Shown here: piece after piece, positions 1 through 7,522 of the stretch
Position numbering within the stretch: position 1 is the stretch's first letter
Layout of the letters: each line of letters starts with the position of its first letter
Source of the DNA: JAPLJQ01 sp037143735
Lineage (GTDB): Bacteria; Desulfobacterota; Syntrophia; Syntrophales; UBA2185
Direction: 5' to 3'
Length of the DNA stretch: 40,173 bases
NCBI GenBank assembly: GCA_037143735.1
Contig: JBAWYD010000006.1
Coordinates: 1-40,173, forward strand
Made by a program: the position numbers and the translations under genes
Notes under the pieces: model-generated
Databases searched by the model: none
What the model was told of the DNA's origin: nothing
What the model saw: the letters and a program-made list of their open reading frames with translations, nothing else

Positions 1-72
1 TGATATAGAAAATGTATTGACAATCCCTCTTCTTAGTGACATTTTCTCAGGGAAAAAAGCAGGAACGCACAT

Positions 73-981
73 ATGAAAATCAGAGATATCTGCTTTCGGA
101 ATAAATTTACCTTATCGTTTGAAGTGTTTCCCCCTGTCCGGGAAGGCAACATCGAAAATCTCTTTTCCACCATCCAGGAACTCAAGGAGATGAAACCCGA
201 TTTCATTTCCGTAACATACGGAGCCGGCGGCGGATCGAGAGACACGTCCATCCAAATCGCATCGAAGGTCAAGAATGAATTCGGCATGGACGTCATTGCC
301 CATTTAACCTGCGTGCAGGCAACAAAAGACGATATTGTAAAGATTCTGGAAGAATTTAAAAAGGAAAATATTGAAAACATCCTTGCCTTAAGAGGCGATC
401 CCCCGGAGGGTGAAACACGTTTTCAAAAAACGGCAGGGGGATTCGGCTATGCAAGCGACCTTGTCGAATTTATCAACCCATTAAACGACTTTTCCATAGG
501 TGTCGCCGGATACCCGGAAGGGCACCTGGAAGCACAGAGTCTTGACGCCGACATGGTAAATCTGAAGCGCAAGGTTGATGCGGGCGCCGATTTTGTCATC
601 ACTCAACTGTTCTTCAACAATGATTCTTTTTACAGTTTCCGGGATCGCGCCCTGAAAATGAAAGTCCGCGTCCCGATTATTCCAGGGATCTTCCCCATTC
701 TGAACTATAAACAGATCGAGCGCATCGTGTCGCTTTCAGGCGCTAAAACATCATCCGGCCTTGGCATCAAAATCCCGTCAGGCTTTGGCAGCCGGATAGA
801 AAAAATAAAAGATAAACCGGAAGAAGTAGAAAAATACGGCATAGAATACGCGACCGTTCAAGTGGAAAATCTGCTGAAAAACGGGGTATGCGGCCTGCAT
901 CTTTACTGCATGAACAAAAGTCAGCCGGTGAAACAGATACTGGGGGAGATCGCATTGCCCCGTCAAACATGCATCCCATAA
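73..981 (+). CDS. metF: 5,10-methylenetetrahydrofolate reductase
   Basis: Cytoplasmic flavoprotein that reduces 5,10-methylene-THF to 5-methyl-THF for methionine synthesis; in acetogenic or syntrophic relatives it also serves the methyl branch of the Wood-Ljungdahl pathway. The 302-residue length fits the single-domain bacterial MetF TIM barrel. Visible family motifs are SFEVFPP with the catalytic-type Glu17, VTYGAGGGSRDT (47-58), HLTC (77-80), LRGDPP (106-111), GVAGYPEGH and the C-terminal GLHLYCMN. The ATG is preceded by AGGA eight bases upstream. A TTGACA at 17-22 is a possible -35 element, but no good -10 follows. No metV-like partner lies downstream; the next feature is a tRNA with its own promoter. 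The family call is secure; whether it is biosynthetic or Wood-Ljungdahl cannot be told from this sequence. Confidence 0.95.
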   Translation: MKIRDICFRNKFTLSFEVFPPVREGNIENLFSTIQELKEMKPDFISVTYGAGGGSRDTSIQIASKVKNEFGMDVIAHLTCVQATKDDIVKILEEFKKENIENILALRGDPPEGETRFQKTAGGFGYASDLVEFINPLNDFSIGVAGYPEGHLEAQSLDADMVNLKRKVDAGADFVITQLFFNNDSFYSFRDRALKMKVRVPIIPGIFPILNYKQIERIVSLSGAKTSSGLGIKIPSGFGSRIEKIKDKPEEVEKYGIEYATVQVENLLKNGVCGLHLYCMNKSQPVKQILGEIALPRQTCIP

Positions 982-999
982 AAAAACGTAGAAAAGATA

Positions 1000-1028
1000 T
1001 TGTATATTTTCTCTGTACCTTATATAAA
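1000..1028 (+). promoter_or_regulatory. sigma70-type promoter of the tRNA-Arg gene
   Basis: TTGTAT (1000-1005) and TATAAA (1023-1028) are separated by 17 bases, about 38 bases before the mature tRNA 5' end. Position and spacing fit a tRNA promoter; the transcript may continue into the membrane-protein gene at 1163. Confidence 0.6.
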
Positions 1029-1065
1029 ACATCCTCTCCGAAAAATATCTGCCATGATCAGAGAC

Positions 1066-1142
1066 GGGCGATTAGCTCAGATGGATAGAGCGTTGGCCTC
1101 CGAAGCCAAAGGCCCTGGGTTCGAGTCCCAGATCGCCCGCCA
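1066..1142 (+). tRNA. tRNA-Arg (anticodon CCG)
   Basis: Full cloverleaf: acceptor GGGCGAT pairs with ATCGCCC, the D stem is GCTC/GAGC, the anticodon stem TTGGC/GCCAA encloses loop CTCCGAA (anticodon CCG, decoding CGG), and the T arm CTGGG/CCCAG carries TTCGAGT. The 3' CCA (1140-1142) is encoded. The next gene starts 20 bases downstream. No second copy of the tRNA 3' end was seen in the window, so there is no evidence that it served as an integration site. Confidence 0.97.
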
Positions 1143-1162
1143 TTTTACACAAAGGATCACCC

Positions 1163-1876
1163 ATGTCTGAAGAATGGACCATCCTCATGATAACGGCGGC
1201 GTCCATCGGTTTCCTGCATACGTTGCTTGGCCCTGACCACTATATCCCATTCATTATGATGGCCAAAGTCAGGAAATGGTCTCTCTCCAGAACATGTTTG
1301 ATTACGGTTCTATGCGGTGTCGGTCATGTCGGCAGTTCGGTGTTGCTGGGAATCATCGGAATCGCCCTGGGAATCGCCGTGACGAAACTGGAAATTGTGG
1401 AAACCTTCCGGGGCAATCTTGCCGCATGGGCTTTGATTGCCTTCGGTTTTGTCTATTTCGTCTGGGGGCTTCGGAGAGCCCGGCGTTTGAAACCTCATGA
1501 ACATCCTCACATTCATCCGGACGGGGCAAGCCATGTTCATGTTCACAACCACATGAGCGATCATCTTCACATCCATGACGCTGAAGATAGTTCCAACATC
1601 ACGCCCTGGATTCTTTTCGTTATCTTTGTTCTGGGCCCCTGCGAACCTTTAATCCCCATCCTGATGTACCCGGCAGCCAAGGAGAGCGTCACAGGTCTTA
1701 TCGCCGTAACTGCTGTTTTCGGCAGTGTTACGATCCTGACCATGCTCGGAATTGTGGTGGCTTCATCATGGGGACTTCATCTGATATCCATGAAACCCCT
1801 GGAAAGATACTCTCACGCACTGGCCGGAGGCGCTATTTTTCTGTGCGGTCTGGCCATTGAATATCTGGGGTTATGA
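1163..1876 (+). CDS. histidine-rich UreH/NicO-like membrane protein, possible metal transporter
   Basis: Polytopic inner-membrane protein of 237 residues with about six hydrophobic segments. Segment 1 carries HTLLGPDH (19-26), close to the HX4-5DH signature of the NiCoT/NicO nickel-cobalt transporters and their UreH/TauE-like relatives; a second membrane His sits in GVGHVG near residue 55. A soluble loop at about 112-138 is very rich in His (HEHPHIHPDG, HVHVHNHM, HLHIH), as in nickel or zinc sequestering loops. C-terminal motif LGPCEPLIPILMYPA is typical of the family. AAAGGA precedes the ATG. It sits just ahead of a MoxR/vWA pair, with 22 bases to the next chosen start, so an operon is likely. 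Substrate is unknown; Ni2+ or Co2+ is inferred from the motif, and a sulfite-exporter-like annotation is an alternative. Confidence 0.75.
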   Translation: MSEEWTILMITAASIGFLHTLLGPDHYIPFIMMAKVRKWSLSRTCLITVLCGVGHVGSSVLLGIIGIALGIAVTKLEIVETFRGNLAAWALIAFGFVYFVWGLRRARRLKPHEHPHIHPDGASHVHVHNHMSDHLHIHDAEDSSNITPWILFVIFVLGPCEPLIPILMYPAAKESVTGLIAVTAVFGSVTILTMLGIVVASSWGLHLISMKPLERYSHALAGGAIFLCGLAIEYLGL

Positions 1877-1898
1877 TAATTTTCGAAGGATGGACGAT

Positions 1899-2879
1899 AT
1901 GGAACCGATTTCCGAATCTCTCATCATAAAGGCGAGTGAATACGTAATAAATTCGAAGGAGAATTTTCCCGTGTCCTTATCCTCACACCATTTCCAATCG
2001 ATTGAACAGGTCGTTTCCGACCTTGCCGACGCTCACTATATTGCCGACAGGGCTCTCGCAACCGTCCTTTTTCTTGCCAACCGTCTCGAAAAACCGATCT
2101 TCCTGGAAGGCGAACCGGGTGTGGGCAAAACAGAGATCGCCATTGTAATGGCCCGTCTGCTTGATACGGACCTTATCCGGCTTCAATGCTACGAAGGACT
2201 GGACGCATCCACCTCGCTCTATGAGTGGAACTATCCAAAGCAGCTTCTCTACATCCGGATGTGCGAGCAGGATCATAAACGGCATCAGGATATTGATCAC
2301 CTGATCTACAGCCCCCCTTTCCTCGTCAAGCGTCCCCTTCTGGAGGCCATCGAGCGCGCCGACGGGAAAGCGCCTGTTCTTCTGATAGACGAGATCGATC
2401 GGGCCGATGAAGAGTTCGAGGCATTTCTTCTCGAAGTGCTGTCCGAATTCCAGATCACGATTCCTGAAATCGGCACCATTAAAGCGAAGAAGAAACCTGT
2501 CGTGATCATTACATCGAACAGAACCAGGGACGTCCACGACGCACTGAAGAGGCGGTGTCTCTATCACTGGATCGAATATCCGTCATTTGAGAAAGAATAC
2601 AGGATCGTCATGACCCGTCTTCCCGGCATCGAATCATCCTTTGCGGAAAGAATCGCCCATTTCATGCAGAAACTGAGAACCGTTGATTTTCTGAAAAAAC
2701 CCGGCATCTCGGAAACGCTGGACTGGGCACAGGCCCTGATTACCATGCAGAAGCAATCCCTTGATCCCGATGTTGTGGCGGAAACCCTGGGATGTATCTT
2801 CAAATATCAGGAAGATATCAATCGATTCAAGGAGAAAATCTGGGCCGATCCCGGCGAAAGGGCACAGTACCTGGCTTAG
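1899..2879 (+). CDS. MoxR-family AAA+ ATPase (CoxD-like)
   Basis: Chaperone-type AAA+ ATPase that typically works with a vWA-domain partner to insert metals into, or remodel, a client enzyme. The Walker A is GEPGVGKT (about residues 71-78) and Walker B VLLIDEIDRAD; the sensor region ends in TSNRTRDVHDALKRRC, typical of MoxR/CoxD proteins. The start is uncertain: ATG 1899 has GAAGGA at -9, but GTG 1971 has a stronger AAGGAG with 8-base spacing and would begin close to where most homologues begin (FQSIEQVVSDLADAHYIADRALA). The vWA gene follows after a palindromic repeat, and a Cas6-like gene follows that. The client of this pair is not obvious: no CO dehydrogenase or methanol dehydrogenase genes lie nearby. 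Confidence 0.88.
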   Translation: MEPISESLIIKASEYVINSKENFPVSLSSHHFQSIEQVVSDLADAHYIADRALATVLFLANRLEKPIFLEGEPGVGKTEIAIVMARLLDTDLIRLQCYEGLDASTSLYEWNYPKQLLYIRMCEQDHKRHQDIDHLIYSPPFLVKRPLLEAIERADGKAPVLLIDEIDRADEEFEAFLLEVLSEFQITIPEIGTIKAKKKPVVIITSNRTRDVHDALKRRCLYHWIEYPSFEKEYRIVMTRLPGIESSFAERIAHFMQKLRTVDFLKKPGISETLDWAQALITMQKQSLDPDVVAETLGCIFKYQEDINRFKEKIWADPGERAQYLA

Positions 2880-2887
2880 ATTATTAC

Positions 2888-2922
2888 TCCGGCGAAGGCC
2901 GGATGCCGGATCAGGTCCGGCA
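2888..2922 (+). repeat. REP-like double hairpin
   Basis: Two adjacent perfect hairpins between the MoxR and vWA genes: TCCGGC-GAAG-GCCGGA (2888-2903) and TGCCGGA-TCAGG-TCCGGCA (2904-2922). This is the look of a short interspersed palindromic repeat. It lies inside a presumed operon and could stabilise or attenuate the transcript. Confidence 0.65.
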
Positions 2923-2964
2923 TGACAAGCTTTGAAATGTTTGCTTGCCGGAGGATCAAGACCG

Positions 2965-4137
2965 ATGGACATCAATCAATACAGGTTAAGATCAACGGGC
3001 CTTTCAGGCCGGATCATCATGTTTGCCGACTTTCTCAAAAGCCGCGGCTTCAAGGTTTTTCAAAGCAGTGTCCACGACTCACTCTTAAGCCTTGCCGCAA
3101 TCGATTACTTTCACAGACCGGACTTTATGGCAGCCCTGCGGACCAATCTGGCATCGGGAGACATTGAGTGGAAGCAATTCGAAGACCTGTTTTATGAATT
3201 CTGGGATCCCATCCTGATTCCAGAATTGGATCAGTTATGTGACGCATGTGACCGCAACCCGGATGAAACACAGGGACCGGAACCCATACCCCGGAATGTA
3301 GATATGAGCCCGCTGGAGGGGCCGGAAAATGAACAAACGCGGGAGCAGAAGCGCTCCGCCGCCCTCGCATACAGCCCGTTGCCGGGGGCCGGGAAAAAGG
3401 AACTTGGCGGCTTCGAAAGGACGGACGTTCAGATCGCCCATCTGGCACTGAAACGCATCGCCGAGCCTTTCAGGCTTCAGAAGTACCGGCATGTAAGGCC
3501 GTCCAGGAGAAAAGGCCGGATGTATTTCCCCCGCATCCTGAAAGAAAGCCTGAAGACCGGCGGAATCCCCCTGAAGCTGTATTACAGAGAGAAGAAAAGG
3601 CGTCTTAAACGCCTCGTCATCATTGCAGATGTAAGCGGTTCCATGGACCGCTACACCTGTCTTCTGATCCCCTTCATCCTGGGAATCAAGGGCATCGGTT
3701 CCAGGGCAGAGGCTTTTGTATTCTCCACATCTCTTACGGCGGTCACCTTTTTCATCCGCCATTTTTCCGTTGAGGAAGCCCTGAAAAAGATGGCGCTTGA
3801 AGTCCCGGACTGGTCAGGGGGCACCAATATCGGGGAATCGCTGCGCCAGTTTAACCGTGAACACGGCCACAGGCTTCTGAACAACCGTACCGTTGTGGTC
3901 ATTCTCAGCGATGGATGGGATCTGTGGCCCGAAATTCTGCGGCGGGAGTTATCGTCGCTCAGCAGCAAAGTACACCGGGTCATCTGGCTCAATCCCGAAC
4001 TGGGACGGCCGGACTGCCATACCTTTGCCCAGGGCATGACGGCCGCCCTGCCCTACATAGACTACTTCATGCCAGCCGACGACCTGGAAAGCCTCAAACG
4101 CGTGGGACATCTCCTCACCCAGGTCATGATCCACTAA
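2965..4137 (+). CDS. vWA-domain protein, CoxE-like partner of MoxR
   Basis: A 390-residue cytoplasmic protein. The N-terminal half resembles the helical CoxE/VWA_CoxE region (RIIMFADFLKSRGFKVF at the start), followed by a charged linker rich in Pro, Glu and Gln. The C-terminal von Willebrand A domain has an intact MIDAS: D222-V-S-G-S in VIIADVSGSM, then SGGTNIGESL and VVILSDGWDLW. MoxR ATPases pair with such proteins in enzyme maturation or conflict systems. The chosen ATG has GGAGGA nine bases upstream; a TTG at 2932 in the same frame has no such site. The preceding MoxR gene supports a functional pair; what they act on is not shown by the sequence. Confidence 0.85.
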   Translation: MDINQYRLRSTGLSGRIIMFADFLKSRGFKVFQSSVHDSLLSLAAIDYFHRPDFMAALRTNLASGDIEWKQFEDLFYEFWDPILIPELDQLCDACDRNPDETQGPEPIPRNVDMSPLEGPENEQTREQKRSAALAYSPLPGAGKKELGGFERTDVQIAHLALKRIAEPFRLQKYRHVRPSRRKGRMYFPRILKESLKTGGIPLKLYYREKKRRLKRLVIIADVSGSMDRYTCLLIPFILGIKGIGSRAEAFVFSTSLTAVTFFIRHFSVEEALKKMALEVPDWSGGTNIGESLRQFNREHGHRLLNNRTVVVILSDGWDLWPEILRRELSSLSSKVHRVIWLNPELGRPDCHTFAQGMTAALPYIDYFMPADDLESLKRVGHLLTQVMIH

Positions 4138-4284
4138 GACACAGGCACTCCGGTCAGAATCTTGTATTGACATTTTCGCATCATTGCGGGTAGTGATTAC
4201 TCGCTTTCTTTTGCCGCCTGGGGAAACATGGCCGCAACGTAGCAGCCGTTTCTTTCTTCACGCCGATCTGATAGGAATTCGCCC

Positions 4285-5229
4285 ATGTTGTACGGCAGAT
4301 ATTCATTTTCCATCCTGTTTGAAGACAACGCCATCCTTCCGGAATACAAGGGATCGACGTTCCGGGGCGTCTTCGGTCACGCCCTGAAGATGGTGGTCTG
4401 CGCCCTGAAACGGCAGGACTGCCTTGATTGCCTTCTGCGGGAAAAATGCATCTATCCCTATACCTTTGAAACGACCCCTCGGCCTGTGACGCACGATGAT
4501 CCGGTGCGCGTTTCATCACCCCCTCACCCCTATGTGATCGAACCGCCCGATAACGTAAAAACACGTTACGCAAAGGGCGACCTCTTTGAATTTTCCCTTG
4601 TCCTTTTCGGTCAGGCCAATGAGCACCTTCCCTATTTCGTCTATGCCTTCGAGCAGATGGGACAGACGGGCATCGGAAAGTATGTCAGCGGCCACAGACC
4701 TTCCTTCGTGCTCAAATCCGTCACCGCCGCCGGACAAACCGTATATACGGATGAAAGCAAAAAGATCACAAGCGGCCATTTCACGGAAGACCTGTCTCTT
4801 GCGTGCTTTGAAACGCCGGATCGCTTTTCCCGCGTCGAACTGAACCTCCTGACGCCTCTCCGGTTCAAATACGAAAACCATTTCATCAATGCAAGTCTCC
4901 CCTTTCATGTCCTGATACGGGCGATGTTGCGTCGCATTTCATCCCTTTGCGAATATTACGGAGACGGCGAGCCTCACCTGGATTACCGGGGCCTTGTGGA
5001 GCGGGCAAAAGGTATCGAGATTGGGGAATCATCTATTCGATGGTACGACTGGAGGCGGTTTTCCAACCGGCAGGATCAGGCCATGCTCATGGGCGGGATG
5101 ATCGGCAACGTGACCTACACCGGAGATTTGACGGAATTTCTTCCCCTGATCCGGTTCTGCGAAAAGGTGCACGTCGGAAAGCAGACCACCTTCGGCCTCG
5201 GCAAATTTGCCCTCAAAACCTTGACATAG
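4285..5229 (+). CDS. cas6: Cas6-family RAMP endoribonuclease, orphan
   Basis: Family members are metal-independent endoribonucleases that cut pre-crRNA repeats. The 314-residue protein has the N-terminal signature GSTFRGVFGHAL (23-34, with His32 as a possible catalytic residue), a cysteine cluster CLDC-x5-C that may bind zinc, and the C-terminal Cas6 block GMIGNVTYTGDL followed by the RAMP glycine-rich loop GKQTTFGLGKF. The ATG has AGGA at -9. No CRISPR array, cas1/cas2 or effector gene is in the window. It follows the MoxR and vWA genes on the same strand after a 147-base gap that contains a lone TTGACA (4167-4172) without a good -10. It may serve a CRISPR array elsewhere, or process another RNA. 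Family call firm, role open. Confidence 0.8.
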   Translation: MLYGRYSFSILFEDNAILPEYKGSTFRGVFGHALKMVVCALKRQDCLDCLLREKCIYPYTFETTPRPVTHDDPVRVSSPPHPYVIEPPDNVKTRYAKGDLFEFSLVLFGQANEHLPYFVYAFEQMGQTGIGKYVSGHRPSFVLKSVTAAGQTVYTDESKKITSGHFTEDLSLACFETPDRFSRVELNLLTPLRFKYENHFINASLPFHVLIRAMLRRISSLCEYYGDGEPHLDYRGLVERAKGIEIGESSIRWYDWRRFSNRQDQAMLMGGMIGNVTYTGDLTEFLPLIRFCEKVHVGKQTTFGLGKFALKTLT

Positions 5230-5266
5230 CCTCATCTTTGATTAATGTGTATATCTATATCTACAC

Positions 5267-5295
5267 TTGACATGTATGGTTTTGTCCCGTACAAT
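5267..5295 (+). promoter_or_regulatory. promoter and likely autorepression operator of the Phd/VapC module
   Basis: TTGACA (5267-5272), 17 bases, TACAAT (5290-5295) is a near-consensus sigma70 promoter. An imperfect inverted repeat, TGTATGG (5273-5279) and CCGTACA (5287-5293), fills the spacer and overlaps the -10, the usual place for an antitoxin operator. Confidence 0.72.
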
Positions 5296-5345
5296 CTTTG
5301 CGTATGCAACTTATTGGTCAAACCATGTCAAAAGGGAGAATATCA

Positions 5346-5618
5346 ATGAAAATCATCAACGCCCTTAAAATCAGAAATAACCTGGGAGAGGTTCTTGATG
5401 CACTGAACAAAACAAGCGAACCAGTCCTGATCAGCAAGGGAAGAAAAATTCAGGCAGCGCTCATTACGCCTGAGCAGTTCCAGCGACGTTTCCTCGATTA
5501 TCAGACGGATGAAAAAAAGAAAGAATTGCTGGATATGATCCAGGGATTAAGGGATCGCCGTATCGGGGCAAAGAGTAGCGTGGATATGCTCAGAGAGTTG
5601 CGAGGTTATGAATCGTGA
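5346..5618 (+). CDS. Phd/YefM-type antitoxin
   Basis: Small DNA-binding antitoxin of 90 residues. MKIINALKIRNNLGEVLDAL followed by SEPVLISKGRKIQAALITPEQF is the classic Phd/YefM fold, in which the N-terminal half binds the operator and the C-terminal helix (RRIGAKSSVDMLRELRGYE) wraps the toxin. The ATG has GGGAG seven bases upstream and lies about 50 bases after the -10. A longer reading frame starts upstream but would begin at the expected transcription start, so it is rejected. The stop overlaps the toxin start (GTGA), indicating translational coupling. It neutralises the PIN-domain protein that follows and probably represses their promoter. Confidence 0.85.
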   Translation: MKIINALKIRNNLGEVLDALNKTSEPVLISKGRKIQAALITPEQFQRRFLDYQTDEKKKELLDMIQGLRDRRIGAKSSVDMLRELRGYES

Positions 5619-6043
5619 TCTGGGTTATTGACGCTTCCATAGCGGTACGCTGGTTTCTCGAAGATGAGAGTCATCCCCATGCCGATGCCGTCTTGCGACG
5701 ACTGGTGGATCGCCCGGAATTATTTGCGGTACCTGAATTGTTCTGCTTCGAAGTTTTTTCTGTGCTCTGTCGCATTCATCCCAAGAGTCGCGACGTTTAT
5801 ATCAATGGCATGATACCCATCATCAACGGGGGCATGTTGCGTCAGCCCATGACAGAAACGCTGGTTAATGACTCGGCAATATTCGTGGCAATGGGACTGA
5901 CGGGTTACGACGCCTGCTATGCGGCCCTCGCCCTTGAATTGAAAGGCTCATGGCTGACGTTCGACGAAAAGGCTCATCGCGCAATCGAGAAGGAAGGCCT
6001 GTCGCACAATTTATTCTCCGATCTGCCAGACCGTTGGGAATAA
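5615..6043 (+). CDS. vapC: PIN-domain ribonuclease toxin, VapC family
   Basis: Toxin of a VapBC-like module. PIN-domain VapC proteins are Mg2+-dependent endoribonucleases, often cutting tRNA or rRNA. The 142 residues contain the expected acidic residues: D6 in VIDASIAVRWF, a Glu in FCFEVFSVL, an Asp in GYDACYAALA and another in WLTFDEKAHR. The GTG start overlaps the antitoxin stop by four bases. Its 3' end faces the RelE toxin gene of a second module on the other strand, 73 bases away. Intact length and active site suggest it is functional. Confidence 0.87.
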   Translation: MIWVIDASIAVRWFLEDESHPHADAVLRRLVDRPELFAVPELFCFEVFSVLCRIHPKSRDVYINGMIPIINGGMLRQPMTETLVNDSAIFVAMGLTGYDACYAALALELKGSWLTFDEKAHRAIEKEGLSHNLFSDLPDRWE

Positions 6044-6116
6044 ACGTCAAAGTCGCAGGAATTGAAATAAAATTGTTTTCATGAATTCATGGCAACGCAT
6101 TATGGAGATCGTCGCA

Positions 6117-6386
6117 TCAGTACACATCTCCCCGCGGGACGATGTTGACCACGGCAATTGTTTTCGTTTCTTTAATGATGGCAAAAATGATACGGTAATG
6201 TCCGATTCTCGTTCTATAGAATCCCCGGAGATCGCCGGTCAGCGGCTTGACGTTTTCATAAGATAACGGATTTTCGCACACAGACAGAGATGTCAGTTCT
6301 TTTTTAATGCGCTCTTTTAAAATCCGGTCCAATTTGACAAGATAGCGCTCCGCTTTTGAAGATACCTTAACGGTCCAGATCGCCAA
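6117..6386 (-). CDS. RelE/ParE-superfamily toxin
   Basis: An 89-residue protein with the RelE fold pattern: IWTVKVSSKAERYLVKLD at the N-terminus, then VKPLTGDLRGFYRTRIGHYRIIFAI and a C-terminal strand IAVVNIVPRGDVY. RelE members cut mRNA in the ribosomal A site; ParE members poison gyrase; the basic R-x-R-IGHYRIIF region favours the RelE side. The start is TTG at 6386 with GGAGG eight bases before it. A longer frame extends upstream but only runs through the antitoxin gene. It overlaps the antitoxin gene by 20 bases and shares its promoter. Confidence 0.85.
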   Translation of the reverse strand: MAIWTVKVSSKAERYLVKLDRILKERIKKELTSLSVCENPLSYENVKPLTGDLRGFYRTRIGHYRIIFAIIKETKTIAVVNIVPRGDVY

Positions 6387-6609
6387 GTTCTTTTCCTCCG
6401 CCGGCCTCGATTTCCGCAAGTCCTGATCGGCATTCTTCGTAAAAGCCGGGTATCCTAAGAAGTTCGAGCGTTTCCTGGTGTCTCGCAATGTATTCCTCGG
6501 CCATTTCTGTAAAGATGTCGGCCAGGGTGCGGTTCTCATAACCGGCTATCGCCCGGATAACCCTCAATTTTTCATCGGGAATCCGAAGCGTGGTGGCACT
6601 CTTTGTCAT
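6367..6609 (-). CDS. ribbon-helix-helix antitoxin of the RelE module
   Basis: An 80-residue protein. The N-terminal ATTLRIPDEKLRVIRAIAGYENRTLADIFTEM block, read in two parts (ATTLRIPDEKL and NRTLADIFTEM), fits a CopG/RelB-like ribbon-helix-helix DNA-binding domain. The C-terminal tail is acidic and flexible, as expected for toxin binding. The ATG is preceded by a perfect GGAGGTGA Shine-Dalgarno five bases away, so the longer MRPMEVID version is unlikely. The gene precedes and overlaps the toxin. It probably represses the promoter at 6632-6660. Confidence 0.82.
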   Translation of the reverse strand: MTKSATTLRIPDEKLRVIRAIAGYENRTLADIFTEMAEEYIARHQETLELLRIPGFYEECRSGLAEIEAGGGKELGDLDR

Positions 6610-6631
6610 ATCAATCACCTCCATGGGGCGC

Positions 6632-6660
6632 ATTATGGTGTAATAATATCATGGTGTCAA
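6632..6660 (-). promoter_or_regulatory. promoter of the antitoxin-RelE operon with direct repeats
   Basis: On the minus strand TTGACA (6660-6655) and CATAAT (6637-6632) are separated by exactly 17 bases, about 23 bases ahead of the antitoxin start. Two copies of ATGGTGT on plus (6635-6641 and 6651-6657) lie across the promoter and are candidate half-sites for the ribbon-helix-helix antitoxin. Confidence 0.7.
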
Positions 6661-6702
6661 GGTGTTTTGAAGTTCCGGGAAGGCTGGGTGAGCGATTCCC
6701 CG

Positions 6703-6744
6703 TTGATAAAATGAGACGATAGCGCCATATAATGCGCATAATAT
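6703..6744 (+). promoter_or_regulatory. weak promoter candidate with near-palindrome
   Basis: TTGATA (6703-6708) and TATAAT (6728-6733) are 19 bases apart, longer than ideal. The -10 lies in a near-palindrome at 6727-6744 centred on ATGCGCAT. It would drive the truncated genes and possibly BREX; no better promoter was seen just upstream of brxA. Confidence 0.35.
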
Positions 6745-7046
6745 TGCATATTCAACTTATACGCAAGCCGAGGAAACCAAACTGGACGATGCTGGCGGTC
6801 GGTGAGGGTGAAACCGAAAGGGCATTTCTCCAATTCCTGAAGAGTCTATACAACAAGAGGGATGACGGCATTTCAATCAAAGTCAATTATGCCGGCGGGG
6901 GCGATCCGGAATGCGTCATTGATCATGCCGTCAAATCCCTTATATCCCTTGACAAGAAAAAACAGCCCCCCTATACTCCCGTCCATCGAAAGCAACACCT
7001 TATCAAAACCTTATCAAAAAATGTAGATTTCAGCCAAGATGATTAA
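6732..7046 (+). pseudogene. truncated RloB-like Toprim protein
   Basis: Remnant of a RloB-family nuclease-like protein. RKPRKPNWTMLAVGEGETERAFLQFL matches, in two pieces (RKPRKPNW and GEGETERAFLQFL), the start of the Toprim fold with its glutamate, and NYAGGGDPECVIDHAVKSL continues the family pattern. The reading frame then changes character at about residue 77 (PPYTPVHRKQHLIKTLSK) and ends at 104 residues, before the DxD motif that an intact RloB needs. The true start may be ATG 6789. Compare the intact RloB at 17067-17726, which has the full domain. It is followed by a truncated ATPase gene, as if a two-gene module had decayed next to BREX. A functional short protein cannot be excluded. Confidence 0.55.
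6998..7019 (+). repeat. 11-base tandem repeat
   Basis: CCTTATCAAAA occurs twice head to tail near the end of the RloB-like fragment, where the protein no longer resembles its family. It may mark the site of the rearrangement that truncated the gene. Confidence 0.6.
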
Positions 7047-7072
7047 TCTGGACTCCCTGAGGCAATGGCACC

Positions 7073-7522
7073 ATGTATATTAAATGTTTGAAGCTTAAGA
7101 ATTGGCGTAACTTTCACGAGGCTGAGATCCATCTTACCCACACATCTTATGTCATCGGTCCGAACGCCTCCGGGAAATCAAACCTCCTCGATGCTTTGCG
7201 GTTCCTCCGTGAGGTGTGCAAGCCAGCTGGTGGTGGGCTTCAGAAGGCAGTGAAAGACCGAGGAGGGATTACAAAGCTCCGTTGTCTTCATGCCCGGCGC
7301 GACCCAGAGGTGAAAATCGAGGTCTTTTTTAGTGAACGCGTTGATGATCCGTCCCCATCCTGGCGGTATGTGCTCGGCCTCAAATCGGAAGGCAAGGGGG
7401 CTCATCGCCTACTTGTTTCCGAGGAGGCAGTCTGGCATAACAATAAGCGTATCCTTAACCGCGCACGGCGCCGCCTTCATGAATTGTATCTCAGTTTGGA
7501 GCATCAAAAGAAACGGATATGA
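7073..7522 (+). pseudogene. truncated AAA ATPase (COG4637/RecF-like N-terminus)
   Basis: The 149 codons hold only the N-terminal lobe of an ABC/RecF-type AAA ATPase: KCLKLKNWRNF, then VIGPNASGKSNLLDALRFLREV with an intact Walker A. Family members are about 350-450 residues and carry a signature motif and Walker B near the C-terminus, both absent here. After about residue 128 the sequence (ILNRARRRLHELYL) no longer follows the family and stops 38 bases before brxA. With the RloB-like fragment upstream it looks like the wreck of an ATPase-Toprim defence module. The order is inverted relative to the intact rloA-rloB pair inside BREX, so it is probably not a simple duplicate. Confidence 0.6.

Noticed and set aside
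1066..1142. tRNA-Arg as attachment site of the island
   Set aside because: No repeat of the tRNA 3' end and no integrase gene were seen in the window.
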